Positions 45,192 to 55,700 of a stretch of 64,000 bases of DNA are shown one piece after another. Position 1 is the first letter of the stretch, and each line of letters opens with the position of its first letter. A program made the position numbers and the translations under genes. Origin of the DNA: Candidatus Gastranaerophilales bacterium (GTDB taxonomy: Bacteria > Cyanobacteriota > Vampirovibrionia > Gastranaerophilales > Gastranaerophilaceae); contig CALVBN010000006.1 of NCBI GenBank assembly GCA_944325785.1, forward strand, positions 62,001 through 126,000, in the 5' to 3' direction. The notes beneath the pieces are model-generated. The model did not search any database. It was not told where the DNA came from and saw nothing but the letters and a program-made list of their open reading frames with translations.

Positions 45192-46343
45192 ATGACTACA
45201 ATTAACGGTATAAACAACAATAACAGCGTAATGATTCCTGTTAAACAGAATGCAACCTTTCGGGCGCAGGCGCCTGTTCCTCAAGACAACGAGGTGGACA
45301 CATTTATAAAACAGCAGGAAAAAGCCAGAAAAAATGCAAAAAAACAGCAGAACCTGAATACGGGTATTCAAGTTGCAATCCTTGCAATGCTGGGCGCCAG
45401 CGTCGGACTTATGGCAAAGCAATACGGATTATTTAAGAAATTTAAGCTGGCATATAAAGATTTGTCAAAAGAGGCCGGTTTAGAGGAATTGGCACTTCCG
45501 AAAAGCTTGAAAGATGCGGAAAAACGTATAACCAATTTTATTGAACACCACAAAGAAATCGCAGAAATGGGAGGCGGAGACGGAACCGCAATATTATTTT
45601 ACGGTCCTCCTGGAACAGGTAAAAATACCTTTGCATACGGTATTGCAAAAAAATTCCCGAATGCGAAATTTGTAGATATGGATATTTCAAAAATGAATTC
45701 CAAATGGCACGGCGAATCAGAGCAGAATGTACTTGGAACAATGGAAGCTGTTGTAAAACAGGCTCAGAAGAATCCGGATAAAAAATATTTCGTATTTATT
45801 GATGAAATTGATTCTGTTATGATGCAGGACCCAGGTTCTAATGCTAAGCTTTCTCAAGATATATTGAACGCTTTCAAAAAGGGATTTAATGACCTTACAA
45901 ACAAAGAAAATATTATTGTTATGGGTGCAACTAACTTGAAAATTAATCCGGAACTTGCAAGAATGGAAGGCAAGATTCTTGACAGCGCAATGCTTGACAG
46001 ATTTGCTGAAAAAGTTCTTGTGGATCTGCCGACCAAGGATCAGCTGAAACTTGCAATTACAAATTATTATAAGAACCCGAAACATCCGAGAGTTGATGAT
46101 GCGCTGAAAGATATTAATAATGAAAAACTTGATAAGATAGTTGAATTTTTGGCAGACAAAAAACGCGGAACATCTTTCAGAAAACTTGTAAAAGGTATAT
46201 TAGAACCGAGCGCAAGAAATAAAGAATACACTGCGGATGCTAAAACAACAATAGATGATATAGTTAATACAATAAAGAACAACAAAGAGAATTTAAACGC
46301 AACAGACGCCGAAATACAAGCTCTGATAAATTCACTGAAATAA
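45192..46343 (+). CDS. Membrane-anchored AAA+ ATPase, first of a pair
   Basis: Starting at 45192 (AGGAG five nucleotides upstream) rather than 45162, the protein has 383 residues. A disordered N-terminus with ATFRAQAPVPQ and a Lys-rich stretch precede one transmembrane segment (about 56-78). An FtsH-like AAA+ domain follows: Walker A GPPGTGKNT (138-146, Asn instead of Thr/Ser after Lys), Walker B FVFIDEID (D204/E205), sensor-1 VMGATN and LDRF. No protease domain is attached. It is followed 15 bp later by a second AAA+ gene with the same layout. Function is unknown; remodelling of membrane proteins is plausible. Confidence 0.85.
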   Translation: MTTINGINNNNSVMIPVKQNATFRAQAPVPQDNEVDTFIKQQEKARKNAKKQQNLNTGIQVAILAMLGASVGLMAKQYGLFKKFKLAYKDLSKEAGLEELALPKSLKDAEKRITNFIEHHKEIAEMGGGDGTAILFYGPPGTGKNTFAYGIAKKFPNAKFVDMDISKMNSKWHGESEQNVLGTMEAVVKQAQKNPDKKYFVFIDEIDSVMMQDPGSNAKLSQDILNAFKKGFNDLTNKENIIVMGATNLKINPELARMEGKILDSAMLDRFAEKVLVDLPTKDQLKLAITNYYKNPKHPRVDDALKDINNEKLDKIVEFLADKKRGTSFRKLVKGILEPSARNKEYTADAKTTIDDIVNTIKNNKENLNATDAEIQALINSLK

Positions 46344-46358
46344 AAGGAGAAACAAAAA

Positions 46359-47645
46359 GTGAAGTTAAACAATCTTGCCTTCAAAGCAGATACAGCACCA
46401 TATACAGTAAGCTATAACAACCGTTATACTCCGCCGATGCCTGAAACAGCAATAAATGATGCATTTCTTCTGCAGGCATCAGAACAGCAGAAAACGGCGA
46501 AAAAAGAAAAATCTAAAGAAAAATGGTATAAAACAGGGATTATAGCGCAGGTTGTTCTGGCGCTGGCGTTTGCAACAATGGCTGTCGGTACGGTTGTTAA
46601 TTTGAAAAGAGGCTCCGGAGCAGGGTCTAAAAATAACAAACTGGCATGGAAAGATATCCAAAAAGAAGTTAATTTCCCGAGCCTGGATGACGATTGTGTT
46701 AACCCGAAAGTGCGTGATTTTATTAAGTCAATGAAAAAAGAAACAGCTTTTTCTGACCAGGTCTATAAGGCATCAGGCGTAAAGAAGCCGGAACAATGCC
46801 TTCTAATGTACGGTCCATCCGGAACCGGCAAAACTTTTAGCGCTAAGATGATGGCAAAAGAACTCGGCGCCGAATATACGGAAGTGCAGTTTGCGGATGT
46901 TTCATCGCCTTATATAGGGCAGACTTCAGTCGAAATCCAAAATGTATTTAAACAAGTCAAGAAAAAGGCAGAAAAAAATCCGGATAAAAAATTTCTCATA
47001 GCGTTCAACGAGATTGATGCGCTTCTTGTTCCGCGCGAAAAATGCGGATCAAATAACCTGCACCTTGCGGAAAACAGAACTGCATTCCTAAACGGACTTG
47101 ATGAAATTGCTCCGTTTAAAAATATTAAAATAGTCGGCACCACAAACGTTGACCCAAAATCAGGCAACCTTGACAAAGCTTCTTTGAGCCGGTTTAAAAA
47201 TATGATAGAAATAGAACTTCCGAACGAAAAAGAGCTTAAAGCGTCATTAAAATTCCATTTAAGAAACAGCGAGAATGTACAAAAACTTAAATTCTTTGAA
47301 AATAATGAAAAAGAAGTCGATAAATTTGTAAAGAAACTGCACGATGCAAAATACTCTCAAAGAGATGTAGAAGATTTGGCAGAAAAAGCAGGCAAACAGT
47401 TCGGTATGGCTATAGAAAACAGTAAAAATATAGAAGCTGAAAAGTTTGACGTTAAATACCTTGAAGAAGCTATGAAAATGAAGGGTATGACAACAGGCGC
47501 AATAGAAAACGAAGTCCTTCCCCAATGGATGAGAATACCACAGCCTGCCGAACAAGCCGTAAAAACTAAGAGTTTGGCAAAATCTCCGTCAATAAGCTTA
47601 TGGCAGAGAATAAAGAATCTGTTTATTAAAGATAAAAGTATATAA
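46359..47645 (+). CDS. Membrane-anchored AAA+ ATPase, second of a pair (GTG start)
   Basis: The 428-residue protein starts at GTG (46359), 8 nt after AAGGAGA. The N-terminus is MKLNNLAFKADTAPY, then a Lys-rich segment, a transmembrane helix (about 60-83) and an AAA+ domain. Walker A GPSGTGKT is intact (152-159), but Walker B reads FLIAFNEID, with Asn217 replacing the Asp. Sensor-1 IVGTTN and SLSRF follow. The C-terminus ends in a basic amphipathic helix (WQRIKNLFIKD). With its neighbour it likely forms a hetero-oligomer in which each member has one altered catalytic motif. Confidence 0.85.
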   Translation: MKLNNLAFKADTAPYTVSYNNRYTPPMPETAINDAFLLQASEQQKTAKKEKSKEKWYKTGIIAQVVLALAFATMAVGTVVNLKRGSGAGSKNNKLAWKDIQKEVNFPSLDDDCVNPKVRDFIKSMKKETAFSDQVYKASGVKKPEQCLLMYGPSGTGKTFSAKMMAKELGAEYTEVQFADVSSPYIGQTSVEIQNVFKQVKKKAEKNPDKKFLIAFNEIDALLVPREKCGSNNLHLAENRTAFLNGLDEIAPFKNIKIVGTTNVDPKSGNLDKASLSRFKNMIEIELPNEKELKASLKFHLRNSENVQKLKFFENNEKEVDKFVKKLHDAKYSQRDVEDLAEKAGKQFGMAIENSKNIEAEKFDVKYLEEAMKMKGMTTGAIENEVLPQWMRIPQPAEQAVKTKSLAKSPSISLWQRIKNLFIKDKSI

Positions 47646-47852
47646 ACTTTAGCTATATAGAGTATACGATTTTAAAACTTTGTTACAAAAGGGCAATTTT
47701 TTGAAACAAAATGACTTTATATATATGTAAGGAATAAGTAAGATAAATAAAAAACAGACAATGAACAAGAAAGTAAGCAGGGCATAATCCGGCTGAAATC
47801 TTCAAAAAAGACTTTTTTATACTCTCTCTTAATATCCTCGTGTTTATTTAAT

Positions 47853-47886
47853 GTTTGCCATTTTTCCTATGGCAAACTTTTCTTTT
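47853..47886 (+). terminator. Terminator after the AAA+ pair
   Basis: GTTTGCCAT (47853-47861) pairs with ATGGCAAAC (47869-47877), followed by TTTTCTTTT. It lies 208 nt past the stop; the rest of this 320-bp gap shows no feature I recognise. Confidence 0.75.
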
Positions 47887-47966
47887 ATAAAAAAAGTAAA
47901 AGCGATAATTAATCAATTACCGCTAAATTATGTGTGTGTATTATATTATAGATTTATATTTTATGA

Positions 47967-48230
47967 TTAAGCAATTGCTCTAAACTGTTTTTCTTCAGTT
48001 TGTACATTTTGGTCATTATTATGAATCATGTTGAATGTTCTGTATAATTTGTATCCCAGAGCTTTAAGCGGGTTTGAGCTTAAAGTATCTGCGTTTTGTG
48101 CAAAAATTTGATTTTGCTGAAATTTTACTGAAGCATTCGGGTCTCTAAGCATTAAGATTGCGTTTTGAGATTCTGTATTCTTAGTTGTATATTCTTTAAA
48201 GTTGATATTTGATATTTTATTTATTTGCAT
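47967..48230 (-). CDS. Small hypothetical protein with N-terminal INF-K motif
   Basis: From the ATG at 48230 (GAGGTG eight nucleotides upstream) the protein has 87 residues; an upstream GTG at 48239 is less likely. The N-terminus MQINKISNINFKEYTTKN resembles a short motif seen in neighbours. The rest is hydrophilic, rich in Gln and Asn (VKFQQNQIFAQNADT), with a C-terminal helix. No domain is recognised. It is divergent from the PBP-murE operon. Confidence 0.65.
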   Translation of the reverse strand: MQINKISNINFKEYTTKNTESQNAILMLRDPNASVKFQQNQIFAQNADTLSSNPLKALGYKLYRTFNMIHNNDQNVQTEEKQFRAIA

Positions 48231-48436
48231 TTTAATCACCTCTGTGACCTTTCTGTTATAATTAAGTGTTTTATGTACACTTCATTTAACAATTTCATTA
48301 TGCACCATATTAAAAGAAATGTCAAGGGGGTACGTGAAGTTTTGTTAACTTTTGTGAAACTCAATAAAATTAATAGATAGAGGATAAAATGTCATTTTTA
48401 CACTTATAAAATAGCCCGACTGGTCTATATGGTTTC

Positions 48437-48475
48437 AGTGTATTTTTTACACTAAATCAGCATGACATGTCATGC
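48437..48475. promoter_or_regulatory. Two palindromes at the PBP-murE promoter
   Basis: AGTGTA-TTTTT-TACACT (48437-48453) and the perfect 16-bp palindrome GCATGACATGTCATGC (48460-48475) abut the probable -35 region. They look like operators for a dimeric regulator. Confidence 0.5.
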
Positions 48476-48504
48476 TTTATTAATATATATAGTTGTGGTA
48501 TTAT
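48476..48504 (+). promoter_or_regulatory. Probable promoter of the PBP-murE-nagA operon
   Basis: TTTATT (48476-48481) and TATTAT (48499-48504) are separated by 17 nt. The predicted start is near 48511, giving a short leader with the ribosome site CAGGGGG. Confidence 0.45.
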
Positions 48505-48525
48505 TGTAACGGGCAGGGGGATTGT

Positions 48526-50262
48526 ATGCGGGAAGGCAATAATACTAACAAAAACAAGATGTTTTCCGAAAGGCTGATGTGGCTTCAATGCATCTTTGTT
48601 ATTGCTGTATTTTTGTTTATTATTTATTTATTCTGCGTGCAGGTGCTTGATTTAAGGCACTTTCGGGTTAAAGCGAAAAATCAGAGAAAAGCAAGCTCTT
48701 TTGTCATGCGCGGAAATATTTATGACAGAAACGGCATAAAGCTTGCAACAGACACCGTTTATTATGATATCTTTGCCCGTAAAGAAGATTTTGTGCATAC
48801 TCCGGAGGAGCTTGCCAAAATTCTTGCTCCGATTTTAAAGATTTCACAGGTAGATTTGACCGAGAAACTAATACAGGACGTGTCTTTAATCTCTTTAAAA
48901 AAAAATGTTGACAGGCATACCCGCGACCAGATTGCAAAACTCAATCTGAGAGAAATACCGATGGACAAAAAGAGCATCAGGACATACCCGCAGGGAACGC
49001 TTGCGTCGCATGTTCTCGGGTATTACAATTTTGATGCGGATCTTGCTTCCGGAGTAGAGCTGACTGCTAAAGATAAGCTTGAATCAGCTTCTGAAGCGTC
49101 AGACCTCGAGATGACCCCTAAGGGAAAAGTTATTTATAATATTTCTACGGATCCTGTTGCCGTAACTAAGCCTATTAAAGGGCAGGATGTTACATTAACG
49201 ATTGACGCAGCGGTTCAGCATGTCTGCGAAAAAGAATTAATGAAAGCTATTGAAAAGTTTAAGGCTCTAAGAGGCGCAGTCATTGTTATGAACCCCAGAA
49301 ACGGCGAAATCCTTGCATATGCTGTCTATCCATATTTTGATCCTAACAATTTTAAGAGTGCAACAAGCTTTCAAATAAAAAACTGGACGCTGACAGATGT
49401 TTTCCCCCCGGGGTCTACATTTAAAGCTATAACAGTAGCCTCTGCAATAGAATTAGGCAAAATTAACAGGTATTCTAAAATCAATGATACGGGTAAAATT
49501 AAAATCGGATGGTGGACAATAAAGAACTATGATTATAACAGGCATCCAAATCCAGGGATGATTGATCTGGTATATTTATTTGAACATTCAAGCAACGTAG
49601 GTTCTGTGCTGGTTGCGCAGATGATGAGCAGATTTGAGTTTTATGGAATGCTCAAAAAGTTTGGGTTTGGCGAAAAAACCGGCATTGATCTTCCGGGCGA
49701 GTCTGTCGGTTTGTTAAAATCACCTGCAAGATGGGATACTTCAGACCACGCTTCTATGGGATACGGCTACGGGTCTTCTGTTACTGCAATACAGATGGTA
49801 TCTGCAATTGCTGCAATCGCAAATGACGGGGTTAAGGTAACTCCTCACGTCATAAAATATTCTCCGGAAGAAGAGGCTGTTAAGGTCAAGAGGACGCAGG
49901 TTATGTCTCCGGAGCATGCAAGAGTTGTTACGGAGCTTTTGACAGAAAGCATTAACCGCGGAAAATCTGCTATAAAATCCGACAGCTTTAATATAGCAGC
50001 AAAAACAGGAACCTCAATTAAGCCGAAAGAGAACGGAAGCGGATATACGAACAAGCTTTATACTTCAATTGTAGGTTATATGCCTTCTTCAGACCCGCAG
50101 GTTTTGATATATGTAATTGTGGATTCTGCACAGGGCGGAGAAATTTGGGGCAACACGGTGGCAGCGCCGATATTTAAGGAAATATCTACGCAAATTGCCC
50201 GAATTTTGAATTTACAGCCGGATAAAGTTGTAACGAAGGGGCATAAAGAGTTAAATATTTAA
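48526..50262 (+). CDS. Class B penicillin-binding protein (FtsI/PBP2-type transpeptidase)
   Basis: From the ATG at 48526 (AGGGGG at 48515-48520) the protein has 578 residues; an in-frame upstream start lacks a ribosome site. A short cytoplasmic tail and an anchor (about 18-40) lead to a dimerisation domain with MRGNIYDRNG. The transpeptidase domain has PPGSTFKA (active Ser297), SSNVGS and AKTGTS (K493-T-G). It cross-links septal or side-wall peptidoglycan. Next to murE it most resembles FtsI, but no ftsL is adjacent and no PASTA domain is present. Confidence 0.92.
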   Translation: MREGNNTNKNKMFSERLMWLQCIFVIAVFLFIIYLFCVQVLDLRHFRVKAKNQRKASSFVMRGNIYDRNGIKLATDTVYYDIFARKEDFVHTPEELAKILAPILKISQVDLTEKLIQDVSLISLKKNVDRHTRDQIAKLNLREIPMDKKSIRTYPQGTLASHVLGYYNFDADLASGVELTAKDKLESASEASDLEMTPKGKVIYNISTDPVAVTKPIKGQDVTLTIDAAVQHVCEKELMKAIEKFKALRGAVIVMNPRNGEILAYAVYPYFDPNNFKSATSFQIKNWTLTDVFPPGSTFKAITVASAIELGKINRYSKINDTGKIKIGWWTIKNYDYNRHPNPGMIDLVYLFEHSSNVGSVLVAQMMSRFEFYGMLKKFGFGEKTGIDLPGESVGLLKSPARWDTSDHASMGYGYGSSVTAIQMVSAIAAIANDGVKVTPHVIKYSPEEEAVKVKRTQVMSPEHARVVTELLTESINRGKSAIKSDSFNIAAKTGTSIKPKENGSGYTNKLYTSIVGYMPSSDPQVLIYVIVDSAQGGEIWGNTVAAPIFKEISTQIARILNLQPDKVVTKGHKELNI

Positions 50263-50279
50263 ATTAAGGGAGCGGAATA

Positions 50280-51743
50280 ATGAGAATACAAACACTTATA
50301 GATAATATTAATTATGTGGATCTGGTAAATTTAGAAGATTTATCGGAAGATATCAAGGGGATTTCATATAATTCAAAAAAAACTCAGCCTAATGATATTT
50401 TTGTCTGTTTGACAGGCGAACATGTCGACGGGCATGAATATGCGGAAGAGGCTGTATTAAACGGCGCCGTTGTTTGTGTTGTAGAAAGAAGGCTGAATCT
50501 TGATGCGCCTCAGATTGTTGTATCAGATACAACGGAAGCAATTGCTCAAATTGCGGATTTATTCTATTCTTCTCCGTCACAGAAGCTTAATGTTATCGGT
50601 GTTACCGGTACGAATGGAAAAACTACGGTAACTCACCTTATTCAGAAACTGTTTGAGGCAAACGATAAAGAGTGTGCTTTAATAGGCACACTGGGGCATA
50701 AGTTCTTTTCCCGCGATACTTATCACGATGCAAAGCATACAACGCCGCAGGCACCGGAATTGCAGAAAGTTTTCTATGAGATTAATGAAAAATGTATAAA
50801 AAATGTTGTTATGGAAGTTTCTTCGCACGCTCTTGCTCAGCATAGGGTTGATTACTGCGATTTTAACGGCGCAGTATTTACAAATCTTACGCAGGATCAT
50901 CTGGATTTTCATATAACAATGAACAATTATTTTAAGGCAAAGGCTTTGCTTTTTGAAAGACTTGTTGCGGGCGACTTTGCTGTAATAAATGCTGACGATG
51001 AGTATGCAACAAGGTTTATGGAGGTTGTATCGCCTACAGTCAGCCTTTATACATACGGGATAAAAATGCCTGCTGATGTCAGTGCAAAAGATATTCTGTT
51101 TAACCATGACGGCGCATCTTTCACCTGCTGTGTAAAAGATAAAGAGTATAAAGTTAAATTAAAAATGAACGGTATGTTCTCTGTTTATAATGTTTTAGCT
51201 TCAATAGCAACAGCCCTTGCGCTCGGATTTGATATAGAAAAATCTATCAGAACACTTGAAACGCTCGGCGGAGTTGCAGGGAGGTTTGAAATAATTGTTA
51301 ACAAGCCGACTGTAATTGTTGATTATGCGCACACTCCGGACGGTCTTGAAAATGTTTTGAAGGCTGCAAGAGATATTAAGCCAAGCGATGGGAAATTAAT
51401 ATGTATATTTGGATGTGGAGGGGACAGAGATGCAACAAAACGTCCGAAAATGGGGCGTATTGCAGAAGAGCTTGCAGACAAGGTTATTGTAACAAGCGAT
51501 AATCCGCGCTCGGAAGACCCTCAGCAAATTATTACGGATATTCTTGCAGGATTTAAGAGTGTTAATGATGTTATTGTGGAGCCGGATAGAGAGCTTGCAA
51601 TAAAAGAAGCAAAGAAGATTGCCGGAGCGGACGATGTTGTATTAGTAGCCGGCAAAGGGCATGAAGATTATCAAATTCTGGCTGATGAAACAATACATTT
51701 TGATGACAGGGAAAAAGTGAGAGAAATCTTCGGAGCTTCATAG
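50280..51743 (+). CDS. murE: UDP-MurNAc-tripeptide synthetase (meso-DAP adding)
   Basis: The 487-residue Mur ligase adds the third residue to UDP-MurNAc-L-Ala-D-Glu. Motifs: DIFVCLTGEHVDGHEY, the P-loop GVTGTNGKTTVTH, TTPQAPEL, VDYAHTPDGLENVLKAARD, FGCGGDRDATKRPKMG and DNPRSEDP. The DNPR tetrapeptide (about 407-410) is the hallmark of meso-diaminopimelate specificity, so this is a Gram-negative type peptidoglycan. The gene is 17 bp after the PBP gene with an AAGGGAG ribosome site. Confidence 0.96.
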   Translation: MRIQTLIDNINYVDLVNLEDLSEDIKGISYNSKKTQPNDIFVCLTGEHVDGHEYAEEAVLNGAVVCVVERRLNLDAPQIVVSDTTEAIAQIADLFYSSPSQKLNVIGVTGTNGKTTVTHLIQKLFEANDKECALIGTLGHKFFSRDTYHDAKHTTPQAPELQKVFYEINEKCIKNVVMEVSSHALAQHRVDYCDFNGAVFTNLTQDHLDFHITMNNYFKAKALLFERLVAGDFAVINADDEYATRFMEVVSPTVSLYTYGIKMPADVSAKDILFNHDGASFTCCVKDKEYKVKLKMNGMFSVYNVLASIATALALGFDIEKSIRTLETLGGVAGRFEIIVNKPTVIVDYAHTPDGLENVLKAARDIKPSDGKLICIFGCGGDRDATKRPKMGRIAEELADKVIVTSDNPRSEDPQQIITDILAGFKSVNDVIVEPDRELAIKEAKKIAGADDVVLVAGKGHEDYQILADETIHFDDREKVREIFGAS

Positions 51744-51791
51744 GCGGAACCTGTTCTTCAGACGCGGAGAATACGGGGAAAAGGGGATAAA

Positions 51792-52673
51792 ATGAAAACA
51801 CCTTTACTAATTGAACAGCATTTTCACGGAGCATACGGCGTTGATTTTAACAAGGCGGGGGCTAGCGAAATTCTTGAATTAGCTTCAAAGCTTTCAAAAA
51901 TCGGTATCGGCGGTTTTTTCCCGACTCTTGTTACAGATTCTGTTGAAAATCTAAAGCGCCAGATAGATATTATAAAACGGGCTTCTGCTAAGTGTGATGC
52001 GATTTTGGGAATTCATCTCGAGGGCGTGTTTATAAATCCTTTAAAAAAAGGAATTCACAATCCCGCGCATTTTCTGCCTCTTACAGTTGAAAATTACAGG
52101 AAGCTGGAAGATGATTTTATTAAAATCGTGACTCTTGCGCCGGAACTTGATGAAGGGTTAATAGATTATTTAAAATCCAAAGGAGTTAAGGTGCAGGCGG
52201 GGCATTGCACCGGCTGGGGAAATGTAAGCGGTGCAACGCATACATTTAATGCGATGTCCGGGGTCGCTCATAGAGGCATCTCAACTGCTTTGTCAGCCCT
52301 TATCAGCGATGATGTTTATGCGGAAATTATAGGCGACGGAGTTCATGTCAGCGATGATGCTCTTAAGCTGTTTTTTAAGGCAAAGCCCGCGGATAAAGTT
52401 ATCTTAATAAGCGACGCATTGCCTATAACATACAGCGATTTAAGGGAAGCGGTTTTTGCGGATTCTAAAATCTTCTATGACGGAGAAAAAGCTACCTCTG
52501 CAGACGGAACTATTGCCGGAAGCACTAAACTTCTGCCGGAAATTATCAAGATTTTAGGGAAAAAGGGAATGTTTAAGCCCGAATTTATAGAAAATACATA
52601 TCGTTTTCATAACCTCGAACCGCGCGGATTCATTGAATGGGATGATGAATTTAATATATTAGAGGTAAAATAG
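51792..52673 (+). CDS. nagA: Short N-acetylglucosamine-6-phosphate deacetylase
   Basis: The 293-residue amidohydrolase keeps the NagA core: EQHFHGAYGVDF (metal-site HxH), GIHLEGVFINPLKKGIHN, AGHCTG, ATHTFNAMSGVAHR, GDGVHVSDD and ILISDALP. It deacetylates GlcNAc-6-phosphate for amino-sugar use or wall recycling. The usual proteins have about 380 residues; this one starts at the catalytic barrel and lacks the N-terminal half of the flanking beta-sandwich. An AAGGGG ribosome site supports the start. It is the last gene of the PBP-murE operon. Confidence 0.85.
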   Translation: MKTPLLIEQHFHGAYGVDFNKAGASEILELASKLSKIGIGGFFPTLVTDSVENLKRQIDIIKRASAKCDAILGIHLEGVFINPLKKGIHNPAHFLPLTVENYRKLEDDFIKIVTLAPELDEGLIDYLKSKGVKVQAGHCTGWGNVSGATHTFNAMSGVAHRGISTALSALISDDVYAEIIGDGVHVSDDALKLFFKAKPADKVILISDALPITYSDLREAVFADSKIFYDGEKATSADGTIAGSTKLLPEIIKILGKKGMFKPEFIENTYRFHNLEPRGFIEWDDEFNILEVK

Positions 52674-52680
52674 GTAAAAC

Positions 52681-52711
52681 AAAGCGGGCGCGGAAAATCC
52701 GCGCCCGCTTT
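52681..52711. terminator. Strong bidirectional terminator
   Basis: AAAGCGGGCGCGGA (52681-52694) pairs perfectly over 14 bp with 52698-52711 around AAA. It lies between the convergent nagA and AsmA-like genes. Confidence 0.92.
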
Positions 52712-52723
52712 GTATATTTTATA

Positions 52724-55700
52724 TTAAAACTTAAACAGGTTTTTCAATTCTTCTGCGCTGTTTTTCAGTTGTTCTTTTGTTTCATTCCATTGCTCTTTGG
52801 AGCCTGCAACAGCATCTGTAACGCTTTTTACAGTGTTTGACAAATCTTCGTTGACAGATTGTTTTAGCTCTTGAAGCGCTTCTTTTGTTGTTTTGGTTTC
52901 AATGGCGCTTGTGTCAACATCAGTAAGCCATTTAAAAGATTTTACGGAGCTTGTGCTTTCCAGACCGCCGTTAAACAGAACTTTAAAATCTTTATAGCTT
53001 GTGCTTCCGTTTGTCAAAGCCGGAATTGCTTCAATATTTTCACCCTTAGGGTCTTCCGTAAGCGCATTAACAATATTTGCAGTCAGCGTACCGAATTTTG
53101 GAATATATCCTAAAAGTTTGTCGGCGGAGAGTTCTCCTATAGGACCGAGTTTTGCAATAATTGTGCTGTCCAGACGACCCAGGATAGTTACGTTTGTGGT
53201 GCCGTTAATCAAGTTGTATTTTCCTGTTATATAATATGCAAGAAGCTTGCCTGCACTTTTAATTTCTTTTAGTTCAGCCCAGCCGTTTGCAAATTTTAGA
53301 CTGCCGTCGATGTAATCAAATTTAGCAGTATCAGCAAGTCCGGCATTATTTGTTAATGTGTTAACGGTAGTTTTCATAATATTGTTGGTTATTATATTGC
53401 TTGCTTTCAGCATATTATCCAAACGCCCGATAGAACCGAATGCGCCGTTTTTAACGCTGAATGCCAAATCTCCTTTCAGCGATTTCATCATTTCATTGTA
53501 ATCGGTCACCGTCAAGGTTAATTTCGTATTAAATCCAAGAGTTCCACTGAGTGCATTTTTGATTCCGGTACAGCCCCCAACAGCTTTTTCCGCATTAAGA
53601 TTTTCACCTTTAAAATCTATTGATGTTTTGGCATTTGCGAGGTTGTATATGATATTACCGCCTATAGCACCCTCAAAGGCTGTTCCTTTCAGATTATTAA
53701 GATAAAAATCATTACCTTTTAATGAGAAATCCGCTGTAATATTTTCCGCGCCGATACCGCCGGATGCAAACTTTTCAGCCGTTGCATTTCCCTTAAGGAT
53801 ATGTCCGTCAAGATTTATATTTAAGTTAGTCATATCAACAGGTATTTCCGGTATGCTTAATGACGGTATATTAATACTTCCCTTTAATACAGGATTCATA
53901 AGGCTTGAACTTATTATAATATTTCCGCTGAATGTCATTTTTGATTTGTCAAACATCGGAATGATTATTGTTGAAGCTTCTGTTGTATGATAGGTGAGAT
54001 TTAGGGTTTGTTTTTTAACATTTATATCCCCGCTCAAAATAGATTTTATGTCGCCTGTTGTAACAAAATTCAGCCCGATTTTTTCTGTCAGATAGTTCTG
54101 AATTTTGCCGGAAACAGTTGTATTGATTTTTTCTATCTGAACAGGCGTCTGGGTAATTTCTATTTCGTTTTCCTTAATTTCAGCATTGAGTTTCGGAACA
54201 GAAATTGTCGCAGACGGGTTAATAACTTTTATATTTTCGCTTACGGCATTTCCTGCAAAAGTTTTTCCGTCAGATGTAATGTTTACTGTTGTCTGCGGTG
54301 CTTTCAGCGTTGTATTTGACGGAGTGTTCTTTATATCTATATTATTAATATTTAATTTTAATACAGGATTAATTTTATCCAGTCTTCCTGTTATATCTGC
54401 GTTCATTGAAATTAAGCCGGAATTGACATTATTTTCTTTTAGAAGTGATGCCTGTCCGAGAGCAACAAGCAGTCCTTTTAGATTTAGTTTGTCTGCTGTT
54501 AAATGCAGGTCACATAAGGCTTTGTCGCTTATTGTGCCGTAGAATTTGAGAGGCTGGTTAAATACCGTAAATCCGATATTCTTAATATTAATATTATTGT
54601 TATTAAGCTCTGTATCAACATTAATATTATCAACGCCGATTTTATATAAACCATAATATATATTTGCAGACGGGATTTTTAGATAACCGTTTGACTGAAC
54701 TGTTTTTAAATCTGATTTGATGTTGAAATTTGCATCCAGTTTTCCGTTGGCGCTCAGTGTCTGCAAATCTTTTATGTTAAATATGAGCGCAATATCTTTT
54801 ATTATTCTTAAAATATTCGAAATTTCTGCGCCGGACTGAAGCGTTAAATCAATCTGCGGATGTTTTCCCGTCTTAATAAGACCGTTTATTTTAGATACTT
54901 CATTTTTTTCAGTATAAATATCAGATATTACATCGATGCTTTTGCCCTTGAATTTTAATTCGGCACTGCTCGGCGGAAGATTAATAACTGAAACGTTTGT
55001 CAGCTTTGCATAACCGTTAATGTTGTCTTTTTCGATTTTTAAGTCGGCATCTGCGTCTGCTGTGAGGCGGTTATCATATATTCCCTCAAGAATGGCTGTA
55101 ATATTAACAGGCTCGCTTTCTTTTTTTACCGGCGCTTCTTCCTGCGGTGCAGTTATAAGGTCATTGAGGTCTATATCCGGCATGATTTTATTTAATACAC
55201 AGATATTATATTTAAACTGTTCTCTGTCTTTTAAAACAGCTTTACCGGAAGCTTTGAGTTTGATGCTTTTATTCAGAATAAAATCGCTTACTTCTGTTCT
55301 GTCACCGCTTAAAACATATTTATCTTTTCCGCATATCAATGCAAGATTATATGACTCTACTGTTATGTTTGGCAGATGGTTTGATAATTTAAATCCGAAA
55401 GGAAGCGAGAAAGGCTCTGTATTCGCCGGTGTTTCGTCTGTTTCGGCTTCAGCCGTTTCAGCAGAATCTTCCGTATTTTTCGGGAAATACTGTTCAATAT
55501 CAAAACTTCCGTCTTTATTAATTTTTAAGCTTAATTCAGCATTCTTCAGCTGTACGGCGTCGATTTCAATCCTTCTTGCAAGAATAGGAATTAACGACAT
55601 CTTTACTTGAAAATCATCCGCATTAAAGATTTGTTCGTTATTAGGGGTTAAAAGCGCGAATTTTCCGACTTTTAATCCTGCGGTTAATTTCGGTGTCGTA

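Noticed and set aside
55020..55610. 196-codon plus-strand ORF within the AsmA-like gene
   Set aside because: Antisense to a conserved AsmA-like frame; the Ser-rich product is typical of a shadow.
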